The notes under the pieces were generated by a model. That model was not told the DNA's origin and did no database searches. It saw nothing but the letters and a program-made list of their open reading frames with translations. From a candidate division WOR-1 bacterium RIFOXYB2_FULL_46_45 (GTDB lineage: Bacteria > Margulisbacteria > WOR-1 > XYC2-FULL-46-14), in contig MEUE01000004.1 in NCBI GenBank assembly GCA_001771585.1, positions 1 through 64,000 of the forward strand: DNA of 64,000 bases, in the 5' to 3' direction. The translations under genes and the position numbers were made by a program. Below, in pieces: positions 8,259-15,819 of this stretch (positions are counted from its first letter, which is position 1; each line of letters starts with the position of its first letter).

Positions 8259-9797
8259 CTAATAAGGGTAACCATAAAAAAGCCCAGAATTATATTTTAA
8301 TTCGATTCCATTTCCTGATAAGTCTTTTACGTTTGAAGAAACCTCAACCGTTGCGATTGTGGTTGTGCCAGGAAACATAGTTAAAGCAACCTGAGCAAAA
8401 CGATAAGAAGACCCGCTATAAATATTGGTTAGTTGAGCTTTAGATATGGTTTGACCTGAGATTGAATAGTTTCCTATGGTTTCTGCACTATTTTTATCCA
8501 AAGGTTCAGTAAAAAACACATAAGCTTCTTTGGATGAATAAGTCGGAGCATAATTATAAGGGATGTAAGAGGCGGAATGAACTTGAGGTTTTTTTGTGTC
8601 TTTAATGGTTATAATATTTGACGCTGGGCTTTCCCCATTAGAATTGGCCGCAACTACCTTAAAATCAATGGCATTGCTTCCAACAAACGGCCAAACTATC
8701 CCATATCCCTTGTCTTCGGGATATGAATACCCGGTTCTGGTAAAATCGGCAAGTGAACTGTCTAAATTGTCAATTTTTATGTTCATTTCTTTATAAGCAC
8801 CCAAAGAATAACTGGAATCACTATATAATTGAAACGGTCCGTTATTGTAGCGGCAATAAAGCTTATAAGAAGTTGCTTGATCAACAGGATTCCATGATAA
8901 AGTTACATAATTATTATAATAATAAATATCACTATAATCTATTTCTGTAGTGCCATTTGCCGTTTTAAATTGAAAATTAGCCGGAGCGGCGGAAGGAGCC
9001 GGGGCAGTAGCAACAGTCGTTATCAAATTAACCATTAAACTATTTCCGGAAGTAGAATATCCGGAATAATCAAGAGAATTCCCGCTCATATCTTTTATGG
9101 AGAGGTAATCTCCTGCAGGCCCGGAAAGAAAGATTCCATAAAGAGAGCCGGAAAGAAAATTGTTTTTTGGTTTTATGGTTAAAATTTTATTGGCTGTGTC
9201 CCATGATTTTTCGGCTTCTACCACTCCTTTAGAAGACACACCATAACTACTCATCCCGGCATAGTACAAGGTGGGTATAACCGTTGTAATATCCATCGGC
9301 TCACTAAAAACAATTACCGCCGAGTTCAATGCGCTATTTGCGTCTATGGTTGCAGAAACAATTTTGGGATTGTCAACCAACAAAACATCCAATGTTAAAA
9401 CGGTATTTTCTGATGGATTTTCAGGAAACGCACCCTTAGCTACACCATCCTGAAACCCCTCCCTGGTAACAATAACAGTATAGGAACCAGGGGAAACATT
9501 TTTGATGGAATAAAAACCATTCGCATCGGTAACAACTGCAGAAGATGCTAGTCCGGGGATGCTAACTTTTGCACCTGCGATTGCATCCTTTTGTAAAAAA
9601 CTGTAAGAAACATAAGAATAACTACTCATGGTATAAGCATAAGCTCCTGTTTTTACTGTCCCCTGAATTGTTAACCCCTTCGCTGCCCCCGGAACAATGC
9701 TAACCTCCGACTTGATCCCCTGACCGCAACCAAACAATGAAACCGAAACCGCAAGCAACAAGATAACCGAAAACAAGACCGACAATTTCTTTGCCAT
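8259..9797 (-). CDS. Surface lipoprotein with carboxypeptidase-regulatory and Ig-like domains
   Basis: About 512 residues. The signal sequence ends in the lipobox SLFGC. An N-terminal carboxypeptidase-regulatory-like domain (AIAGAKVSIPGLASS to GSYTVIVTREGFQDG) is followed by a Big_5/SbsA-like Ig domain (SAVIVFSEPMDITTV), a fibronectin-III-like segment (ATSYKLYCRYNNG) and a second SbsA-like domain (AYVFFTEPLDKNSAET). AGGAGG lies 9 nt before the ATG at 9797 and only 3 nt before an ATG at 9803, so I take the former. It heads the six-gene envelope operon and is preceded by a terminator-like hairpin. Probably a surface adhesin or scaffold; ligand unknown. Confidence 0.75.
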   Translation of the reverse strand: MAKKLSVLFSVILLLAVSVSLFGCGQGIKSEVSIVPGAAKGLTIQGTVKTGAYAYTMSSYSYVSYSFLQKDAIAGAKVSIPGLASSAVVTDANGFYSIKNVSPGSYTVIVTREGFQDGVAKGAFPENPSENTVLTLDVLLVDNPKIVSATIDANSALNSAVIVFSEPMDITTVIPTLYYAGMSSYGVSSKGVVEAEKSWDTANKILTIKPKNNFLSGSLYGIFLSGPAGDYLSIKDMSGNSLDYSGYSTSGNSLMVNLITTVATAPAPSAAPANFQFKTANGTTEIDYSDIYYYNNYVTLSWNPVDQATSYKLYCRYNNGPFQLYSDSSYSLGAYKEMNIKIDNLDSSLADFTRTGYSYPEDKGYGIVWPFVGSNAIDFKVVAANSNGESPASNIITIKDTKKPQVHSASYIPYNYAPTYSSKEAYVFFTEPLDKNSAETIGNYSISGQTISKAQLTNIYSGSSYRFAQVALTMFPGTTTIATVEVSSNVKDLSGNGIELKYNSGLFYGYPY

Positions 9798-9832
9798 TTT
9801 CATTTTCCTCCTATTTTTTTTCAACAAAAAAA

Positions 9833-9874
9833 AGACACAAGGAGCATCTAATCATTTCAGATTTCCTTGTGTCT
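9833..9874 (-). terminator. Terminator-like hairpin in the leader of the lipoprotein operon
   Basis: A perfect 11-bp stem (9833-9843 with 9864-9874) with a 20-nt loop is followed on the minus strand by a run of eight T. On the plus strand it is also followed by a T-rich tract. It lies between a good minus-strand promoter and the first gene of the operon, so it is a candidate attenuator or the end of a roughly 90-nt small RNA. Confidence 0.7.
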
Positions 9875-9928
9875 TCTCTTTTTTAACCGGCCCCAAGTTC
9901 ATGTAGTTATCCCTTTGGAGCTGGCTTT

Positions 9929-9957
9929 ATTGTAGCATGGATCCACAAGAAAAACAA
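9929..9957 (-). promoter_or_regulatory. Sigma70-type promoter for the envelope operon leader
   Basis: TTGTTT (9952-9957) and TACAAT (9929-9934) are separated by exactly 17 bp on the minus strand. Transcription would start near 9922, giving a leader that runs through the hairpin at 9833-9874 before reaching the lipoprotein start. Confidence 0.65.
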
Positions 9958-9981
9958 TGAGAGTTGACTGCCCAAAAATCC

Positions 9982-10008
9982 GCCAGCTAGCCGAACCGGC
10001 TAGCTGGC
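9982..10008 (-). terminator. Rho-independent terminator after the 10.0-11.8 kb gene set
   Basis: A perfect 11-bp inverted repeat (9982-9992 with 9998-10008) with a 5-nt loop lies 14 bp after the stop of the preceding minus-strand gene. A run of five T follows on the minus strand. Confidence 0.75.
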
Positions 10009-10022
10009 TTTGTCTATGCACC

Positions 10023-10685
10023 CTACCTTGCCTCCATGGTTGTAACCACAGAAACATTTGCAGTATTTTGGCTCCTTATAAAATCTTCTTTATCAACCAA
10101 ATATTCTTCGTAGACCTTTTCAGTATCCGACTTTATAAAATAGCTTGTTGCGGCTGCCGCTACTAGCAAAGAACCTGCCAAAGGACTACTACCCAAAAGA
10201 AGTGCTGTCCCTCCTATTCCAACCAATCCTGCAGACACCATCCTTCCTTGTGTCGCATCCATAGCTCCGTTTTTTAGCGCTCCTTCTGCTGCAGCTTCTC
10301 TTGATCCTCTTTCTTCTATAGATATCCCTGACATTTTTTTGACATCAAGGTACTGTTGTTCCAATTTAGTTGGATACATAAAATTTTTAATCCCCATGAT
10401 CAACATCCCTCCACCGAGCGCATAATATACCCCTGAATAATTTGACCCGTAACCGCTCCAGGCACTTCCAAGCCCTGCAAATAAAGCCCCTCCGCCAATA
10501 TCATACATTGCGCTTTCAGTGCGCTGTTTTTCGGCTTTCAGAGCAAGGTCTTTCAACCTACTCTCTGCCGGAACAAACGATTTTTGGGCAGGAACAACCA
10601 CGTAATTATTTTCGGCCATTCCGACAGAAGCCAAAGAAAACAAAAACGAAACCATCAAAAAATAAACCATAAATAATCTAAACAT
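10023..10685 (-). CDS. Secreted/membrane protein of unknown function
   Basis: About 220 residues. A signal peptide ends near SVGMAENN. A later stretch has two Gly-rich hydrophobic segments (IGGGALFAGLGS and YALGGGMLIMG) and another pair (LVGIGGTALLLGSSPLAG and LLVAAAATSYF), so it may be membrane-associated. GGAGG lies 7 nt before the ATG at 10685; a GTG two codons earlier has no room for the ribosome site. Third gene of a set of three co-oriented genes encoding small exported proteins, followed by a terminator. Family not recognised. Confidence 0.5.
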   Translation of the reverse strand: MFRLFMVYFLMVSFLFSLASVGMAENNYVVVPAQKSFVPAESRLKDLALKAEKQRTESAMYDIGGGALFAGLGSAWSGYGSNYSGVYYALGGGMLIMGIKNFMYPTKLEQQYLDVKKMSGISIEERGSREAAAEGALKNGAMDATQGRMVSAGLVGIGGTALLLGSSPLAGSLLVAAAATSYFIKSDTEKVYEEYLVDKEDFIRSQNTANVSVVTTMEAR

Positions 10686-10699
10686 TTTCACTCCTCCTT

Positions 10700-11275
10700 T
10701 TAATCTTTTTTCTCTGCAACTTCCGCCTTTGACAGCTTCAGCCGCTTAAAGAGCAAATCGAACTGCTGGTCGTATTTTTTCTCAAGTGCCGTAATCTTGT
10801 CTTGCACATCTTTGCTCTCTGCCGCCACCTCACCCGATACAAAGCCCTCTTCCAAGAAACCATCCTCCGCAAGGCTTGTTTTTGCCGTCAAGGGAGCCCG
10901 GACATTGGGATTGCTCATTCCCGCAATCAGTTTTTGATTTGAGTCTTCTGCCGTAGAATAGGCATCTACAAATTCCCAGATCTTGGTCCCGACAAAACTA
11001 TAGGAAAGCAAGGCGCCGCTGGCTCCATAGGCCATGCTAACCGGAATGGCAAGATTGATCACCAAAAATGGCAGCCCTCGGATCCAATCGCCGGCATAAG
11101 CATGTCCAACCGAAGGAAAAAACCATGCTCCCATAACCGCCACGGTGGGATTTTTGCTCTCCGATTGATATGCCGACAATTGATATAAATCTTTTTTATC
11201 TTCCGCATGCACCATGTTTCCGGCAATTACCACTATAAAAGTCAAAAGCAAAAAAAATGTTATTTTCTTTTTCAC
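10700..11275 (-). CDS. Exported protein with small membrane domain (DUF5683-like)
   Basis: 191 residues. A signal peptide ends at MVHAED. The hydrophobic centre contains FFPSVGHAYAGDWIRG followed by LPFLVINLAIPVSMAYG, resembling the 'PG-GH-Y-G-G' pattern of TM2/DUF5683-like membrane proteins. The C-terminus is charged and probably coiled-coil. GTG start with an upstream G-rich ribosome site. Flanked within a few bases by two other small exported-protein genes, suggesting a shared role that cannot be named from sequence. Confidence 0.5.
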   Translation of the reverse strand: MKKKITFFLLLTFIVVIAGNMVHAEDKKDLYQLSAYQSESKNPTVAVMGAWFFPSVGHAYAGDWIRGLPFLVINLAIPVSMAYGASGALLSYSFVGTKIWEFVDAYSTAEDSNQKLIAGMSNPNVRAPLTAKTSLAEDGFLEEGFVSGEVAAESKDVQDKITALEKKYDQQFDLLFKRLKLSKAEVAEKKD

Positions 11276-11287
11276 TCAATACCCCCC

Positions 11288-11782
11288 CTAAAAATCAAGA
11301 TTAAATCCAAAATTCAATAAAACCGGAAGCCCAAGCCCGATCTCAAAACGAGTATTAGGATGGGGAAGCCAGCAAAACCCGGATTGAAGAACTAACGGAT
11401 AAATCAAAAAAGCCGTCCCAACCCTAAAGAAAGTAAAAGTATTCTTCTGTAATTTTTCTCTGACTTTTTTTGACAATGCCCAATTATCGGCTGCTTCAAG
11501 CGACGATTGCCGGGATGTGAGGAAGATTGTATCAACCGAATTTGCCCCATAATAGGTTGTGTAAGAAAAGCCAAGAACCGTATTTAAGGCAAAGCTGTTT
11601 TTTGGTTCGCCCATACCATTTTTAACTATTCCGCCAATCAAATCCGTAGCAATTCCCACACCAAAGGTGAAATGGGTTTTTTCTGCCGATAATTGATAGG
11701 CGACCAATTCCGGGTCCACCGATGCCCAGACACTATTTGCAAAAAAACAAACAACCAACAATGCCAAACATATTTTTCTCAT
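11288..11782 (-). CDS. Secreted protein of unknown function, possibly small barrel
   Basis: 164 residues. The signal peptide ends near NSVWAS. The mature part alternates aromatic and polar residues (FTFGVGIATDLIGG, TVLGFSYTTYYGAN) and ends LNFGFNLDF, suggesting beta-strands and possible outer-membrane association. The phrase VAYQLSAEKT near its N-terminus echoes LYQLSAYQSES in the next gene, so the two may interact or be distantly related. First of the three-gene exported set. Confidence 0.5.
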   Translation of the reverse strand: MRKICLALLVVCFFANSVWASVDPELVAYQLSAEKTHFTFGVGIATDLIGGIVKNGMGEPKNSFALNTVLGFSYTTYYGANSVDTIFLTSRQSSLEAADNWALSKKVREKLQKNTFTFFRVGTAFLIYPLVLQSGFCWLPHPNTRFEIGLGLPVLLNFGFNLDF

Positions 11783-11837
11783 CTTTTAAAAATCCCCCCA
11801 AGAAGACTCGAGGGAGCCCGCTCCAAAAGGCCCCCTC

Positions 11838-12230
11838 TCATCTTCTTTTAACCTTCTCGCCGACGGTCTTTTCCAGCAAATTGCACTGTCTCTTCAGATC
11901 GTCAATCAATTTAACTCCCGACAACTTTGTTTCCAATTCTCCCAAAATCTTCCGGCAAAAAGTGAGCTCTTCCCTGACTTCTTCCCACCAGACCGGACCG
12001 GATGAGTTGCGCGCCTTATAAACCCCCGAAGAGACCCGCAGGGCCGAATTGATCAAACAGTGCATTAAATCCCTTAAATAAACTTTCTCTTCCAAAAAAC
12101 CGGCCAGTTCAACCGCCAGACGGCTGAAATTGTGCGCTTCGCGGACAGACTCGCTCTCCTTCATCTCTTTTTCAAAAAGCTTGATAAACGAGGCCAGCGT
12201 CGATTGGTTAAATTGCGGTTCGATCATCAT
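11838..12230 (-). CDS. Small four-helix-bundle protein (23S intervening-sequence type, weak match)
   Basis: 130 residues, entirely helical in character. The section LINSALRVSSGVYKARNS and then KILGELETKLSG resembles the R-x-A-x-S-I-x-A-N-I ... G-S-L-x-E-L-E-T motif order of the four-helix-bundle proteins named after 23S rRNA intervening sequences, but the first motif is poorly kept. Upstream of the exported gene set and divergent from the NtrC-type regulator. Role unknown. Confidence 0.45.
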   Translation of the reverse strand: MMIEPQFNQSTLASFIKLFEKEMKESESVREAHNFSRLAVELAGFLEEKVYLRDLMHCLINSALRVSSGVYKARNSSGPVWWEEVREELTFCRKILGELETKLSGVKLIDDLKRQCNLLEKTVGEKVKRR

Positions 12231-12269
12231 GAATATCTTCCCAGCAATTTCCGCGCCTGAAATTGACGA

Positions 12270-12298
12270 GTGACAACCCCTTAAAACTGTCGTACAAT
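12270..12298 (+). promoter_or_regulatory. Candidate promoter for the NtrC-type regulator
   Basis: GTGACA (12270-12275) and TACAAT (12293-12298) are spaced by 17 bp in the intergenic region, leaving a leader of about 60 nt before the ATG. No sigma54 (-24/-12) site was seen here. Confidence 0.45.
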
Positions 12299-12364
12299 CA
12301 CTACAGGTGTCGAAAAAAACTACAATAAGGTGAAATTTTTAATTGTTATTAACGATAAATAGGT

Positions 12365-13723
12365 ATGGACAACAAAATGATTGAAGGCGCTCCGTATATT
12401 CTGGTGGTTGATGATGAAGCAAATATGCTTATTGCCTATAAAACTTTTCTCAAGCCCGACTATAATCCGATTTTATGCTCAAACGGAACGGAGGCTCTTC
12501 AAAAATTGACCGAATATTCTTTTTCGGCGGCGATACTTGATCTCAAAATGCCCGATATGGACGGTCTTGAACTTTTGGAAAAAATCAAGGAACACGATTC
12601 CGACCTTGGCGTCATCATGTCAACGGCGACCAACGACGTCAAATACGCGGTGCAGGCGATTAAAAAAGGAGCGTTTGAATACGTCACCAAGCCGTTCCAA
12701 TACGAAGAAATACTGGGACTGGTTGCTAAAATAGTCGAGCGGAGGGAATTGCGCAAAGAGAACTTCTACCTCAAATCGGCCCTAAAAGAACAGCAGTCCT
12801 TTTCCGATCTGATCGGACAAACCTCCGTTATGCGGAATGTGTTTATGATAATAGAAAATATGAACTCGGTCGGCAGCACTGTCTTGATAACCGGCGAATC
12901 GGGGACGGGAAAAGAGCTGGTAGCACACGCGATCCACCAAAGGAGCGATCGAAAAAACAAACCTTTTGTGGTGGTAAACTGTGCCGCTATTCCGGAAAAT
13001 CTGTTCGAATCGGAGCTCTTTGGCCACGAGCGGGGCTCTTTCACCGGCGCTTTTGAACGCAAGATCGGAAAATTCGAGCTGGCCGATACCGGGACCATTT
13101 TCTTGGACGAGATCGGCTGTTTGCCGCAATCGATGCAGGCGAAACTATTGAGGATCCTGCAGGATAATCATATTGAAAGGGTCGGCGGGAAGGGACCGAT
13201 AAAAATCTCGGTGCGGATTGTGGCGGCAACCAACACCGACCTGGAGCAGGCGCTTAAAAACAAAAGTTTCCGCGAAGATCTTTTTTACCGCTTAAACGTC
13301 ATTCCGATCAAGCTCCCCCCTTTGCGGGAGAGAAGGGCCGACCTTCCGCTTTTGATCGAATATTTTCTGAAAAAATTTAACGAGGAGCTGAAAAAACAGA
13401 TTGCGGGGATTGACCGGCAGGTCATGAACGAACTTTTGGAATACGACTGGCCGGGGAACATCCGGGAATTAAAGAATGTGATCGAGCGGGCGGTGGTTTT
13501 GACCAAAAACGGGATGATCACCGATATTTCGTTGAGAGGAAAAGCGGTGAACGGAATGCCGGAGACGCTTACGAGCTTAAAAGAGGCCTCGGCCGAATTT
13601 GAGAAAGAGTATATCAAAAAAGCGCTTGCCAAAACCGGCGGCAATCAATCGGAAACTTCACGCCTCCTTGGAATTCATAGGACTACTTTGATTTCGAAGA
13701 TGAATCTGCTCGGCCTAAAGTGA
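12365..13723 (+). CDS. Sigma54-dependent response regulator, NtrC family
   Basis: 452 residues in three parts. A receiver domain (residues about 11-125) has phosphoacceptor context AAILDLKMPDMDG and KPFQYEE at its end. An AAA+ domain has Walker A GESGTGKE and the sigma54-contact motif GSFTGAF, where GAFTGA is usual. A Fis-type helix-turn-helix at the C-terminus reads NQSETSRLLGIHRTTLISKM. It activates RNA polymerase carrying sigma54 when phosphorylated. It overlaps tail-to-tail by 9 nt with a histidine kinase gene on the other strand, its likely partner. Confidence 0.9.
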   Translation: MDNKMIEGAPYILVVDDEANMLIAYKTFLKPDYNPILCSNGTEALQKLTEYSFSAAILDLKMPDMDGLELLEKIKEHDSDLGVIMSTATNDVKYAVQAIKKGAFEYVTKPFQYEEILGLVAKIVERRELRKENFYLKSALKEQQSFSDLIGQTSVMRNVFMIIENMNSVGSTVLITGESGTGKELVAHAIHQRSDRKNKPFVVVNCAAIPENLFESELFGHERGSFTGAFERKIGKFELADTGTIFLDEIGCLPQSMQAKLLRILQDNHIERVGGKGPIKISVRIVAATNTDLEQALKNKSFREDLFYRLNVIPIKLPPLRERRADLPLLIEYFLKKFNEELKKQIAGIDRQVMNELLEYDWPGNIRELKNVIERAVVLTKNGMITDISLRGKAVNGMPETLTSLKEASAEFEKEYIKKALAKTGGNQSETSRLLGIHRTTLISKMNLLGLK

Positions 13724-14731
13724 GACCGTAAAAACGGTCCCCTGTTTTTCCTTGCTTTGAACGGTTATTGTCCCGCGGTGTTCTTCTATTATCTTGTGGG
13801 TGATCGCCAGGCCAAGGCCCGAACCTTTTTCTTTGGTCGTGAAAAAGGGATCAAAAATATTCTTGAGCTTATCTTCCGCTATGCCGGCGCCGTTGTCGGA
13901 AACTTCAACCGCAATCCCCTCCCCTTTGGGATAAGATTTTACGGTTATCTCTCCGTTTGAAGAAGAGATCGACTGCATCGCGTTTAAAATTAAATTGGTA
14001 AAGACCTGCCGCATCTGTTCGGGATCAAGTTCTTTTGGCGGCAAAGTGGCCAGCTCTTTTCTGATCTTAATATTCTTTTTGCTCAACTCCGGCTCCAGCA
14101 GTTTTATGATGTTTTCCAGTACAGCGTTTAAATTAACCGGGCTCTTTTGCGGCTTGGGGGGCTTGGAATAGGACAAAAGGTTCCGTACCAGCTTATCGAT
14201 GCGGTCAACCTCTTCCGAGACCACCTGCTTGAAGTCGGCCAAAGTTTCTTTGTCCTGTGAAAGAAAGGCTCTTTCCATCCCGTCGGCCATCCCTTTTATG
14301 GCGGCGAGGGGGTTTTTGATCTCATGCGCCATACCGGCGGCGACGGTACCGAGCGAAGCCAGCTTATCGGCTTGCAGGAGCTGTTTTTGGGCGGCAAGCG
14401 TTTCTTGATACAATCTGGCCCTTTCGATCGCGATGGCCAGCTGGTTTGAGATGGTATTTAAGAAATCTATATCTTCGTCGTCGTAGATGTCGCCGTTTTC
14501 TTTTTCTCCGAGGTTAAAGAAGCCGATCAGCCGGTTTTCGGCGAACAACGGGACGGCGACCGCGGCCTCCATTTTTTGCAGTTCTTCTTTTACCTTTTGC
14601 AGTTCACTCTCCGCGCTGCCGGACGATTCGAGATCCATTATGAGCTCTTCGAGAACGACCGGCTTTTTGGTCTTCTCAAGATAGAGGATCAATGGGGAAC
14701 TTTTGGAAACTATTTCTTCTGATTGGAGCAT
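13715..14731 (-). CDS. Histidine kinase beginning inside a GAF domain (sensor part missing)
   Basis: 338 residues. The protein starts in the second half of a GAF domain ([16 protein letters not shown] to [13 protein letters not shown]). It continues with HisKA (H-box [15 protein letters not shown]) and an HATPase domain with N box [16 protein letters not shown], and [12 protein letters not shown]. Typical relatives have seven membrane helices and a whole GAF domain ahead of this point; here they are absent and no ribosome site precedes the ATG. The missing half is present on the opposite strand immediately beyond, beginning at 14760. Probable partner of the convergent NtrC-type regulator. It may be a rearranged, possibly silent, gene. 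Confidence 0.85.
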   Translation of the reverse strand: MLQSEEIVSKSSPLILYLEKTKKPVVLEELIMDLESSGSAESELQKVKEELQKMEAAVAVPLFAENRLIGFFNLGEKENGDIYDDEDIDFLNTISNQLAIAIERARLYQETLAAQKQLLQADKLASLGTVAAGMAHEIKNPLAAIKGMADGMERAFLSQDKETLADFKQVVSEEVDRIDKLVRNLLSYSKPPKPQKSPVNLNAVLENIIKLLEPELSKKNIKIRKELATLPPKELDPEQMRQVFTNLILNAMQSISSSNGEITVKSYPKGEGIAVEVSDNGAGIAEDKLKNIFDPFFTTKEKGSGLGLAITHKIIEEHRGTITVQSKEKQGTVFTVSL

Positions 14732-14759
14732 GATACAATCATATGGGGGAAAGAGAAAG

Positions 14760-15800
14760 ATGTCAACCTATCAAATCGCGCCGGTTGTGACGGCGATTCT
14801 GGTGCTTTGTATTTGCATCTTTGTGGTCTTTCAAAACAGAAAATCCCAGATAAATATTGTCTTTGGATTTCTTAGCTTAAGCATATTTGTTTGGCTGGCC
14901 GGTTTCTCCGCAATGTATTTTAGCTCGAACCCGGAACAAGCACTATTTTTTGCCCGGCTGGGATTTGTTGGAGTAACTATTATCCCTTTTTTGAGTTATC
15001 ACTTTATCGCGATCTTTTTAAACAGAGCTCCTTCCGTCCGTTTTTTAATATTGTTGTACACATTGATTATCCCAATTTTATTTATGACTCCGACCCGGTT
15101 AATGTATTCGGACATTGAAAAGCATTTTTGGGGCTATTATCCGATCGCAGGCCCTTTTTATTTTATTTCTCCGATAATGTTCGTCTTGCTTATTTTGTAT
15201 GGTTTAATATTGCTTGGGTCCGGAAACAAGCAGGTTGAGGCAAGAAAGAGAGAGCAGAAAAAATATATTTTTGTTGCTTTTGTCGCGGTCATTTTGGGCT
15301 TTGTTGATTATCTTCCAAAATACGGCGTTAATATTTATCCCTTCGGTTATCTTTCGGCGTTGTCTTTTATTTCGATAATTGCCTACTCTATTACAAAGTA
15401 CCGGTTGATGGATATACGGATTGCGATAAACCGGATCATGGCGTATCTTTTGCTTATAGCCATCTATTTTTCGGCAGGAATCGCCGCAAGCTGTATTTAC
15501 GCGCAATTTTTCTCGTTTGGCCAAAACGCTCCGACATTTTTATTTCTGGGAACAATGCTGATTATTGCCGGCCTCTCCTTCCACCCCCTCCGCCTCCATT
15601 TACAGACCACCCCGGATCGATTCCTTTTCAGGAAGAAATATGAGTACGAGCAGGCGATTAGGGAGTTTGGAGAGCAAAGCAGATCGGAGATAAATACGAA
15701 CAAGCTACAAGCTGCTTTTACTGCAATTACAACAAAACTTTTAAGGACAAAACGTGCTAATTTGTTTTTGTTTGATCAACAAGGAAAACATAAAAAGTGA
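14760..15800 (+). CDS. Orphan 7TM sensor module ending in half a GAF domain (cassette 1)
   Basis: About 346 residues, starting at MSTYQIAP with GGGGGA 9 nt upstream. Seven hydrophobic helices match the histidine-kinase N-terminal 7TM domain. They are followed by the linker TTPDRFLFRKKYEYEQ and the first part of a GAF domain ending ANLFLFDQQGKHKK and a stop. No kinase domain follows. It is divergent from the kinase that lacks exactly this part; flipping this segment would place it directly upstream and in line with that kinase. More AT-rich than the kinase gene, except for a sharply bounded 96-bp block shared with cassette 2. Confidence 0.75.
   Translation: MSTYQIAPVVTAILVLCICIFVVFQNRKSQINIVFGFLSLSIFVWLAGFSAMYFSSNPEQALFFARLGFVGVTIIPFLSYHFIAIFLNRAPSVRFLILLYTLIIPILFMTPTRLMYSDIEKHFWGYYPIAGPFYFISPIMFVLLILYGLILLGSGNKQVEARKREQKKYIFVAFVAVILGFVDYLPKYGVNIYPFGYLSALSFISIIAYSITKYRLMDIRIAINRIMAYLLLIAIYFSAGIAASCIYAQFFSFGQNAPTFLFLGTMLIIAGLSFHPLRLHLQTTPDRFLFRKKYEYEQAIREFGEQSRSEINTNKLQAAFTAITTKLLRTKRANLFLFDQQGKHKK
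15579..15674 (+). repeat. 96-bp block shared by the two sensor cassettes (copy 1)
   Basis: About 93% identical to 16657-16752 (7 mismatches by eye) in direct orientation, while sequences on both sides are strongly diverged. It encodes the HPLRLHLQTTPDRFLF linker and the start of the following helix. Confidence 0.85.
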
Positions 15801-15819
15801 ATAATTTTGTTATCATATC

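Noticed and set aside
12231-12364. Sigma54 promoter ahead of the NtrC-type regulator
   Set aside because: No GG-N10-GC element of proper form was found; a sigma70-like pair explains the region better.
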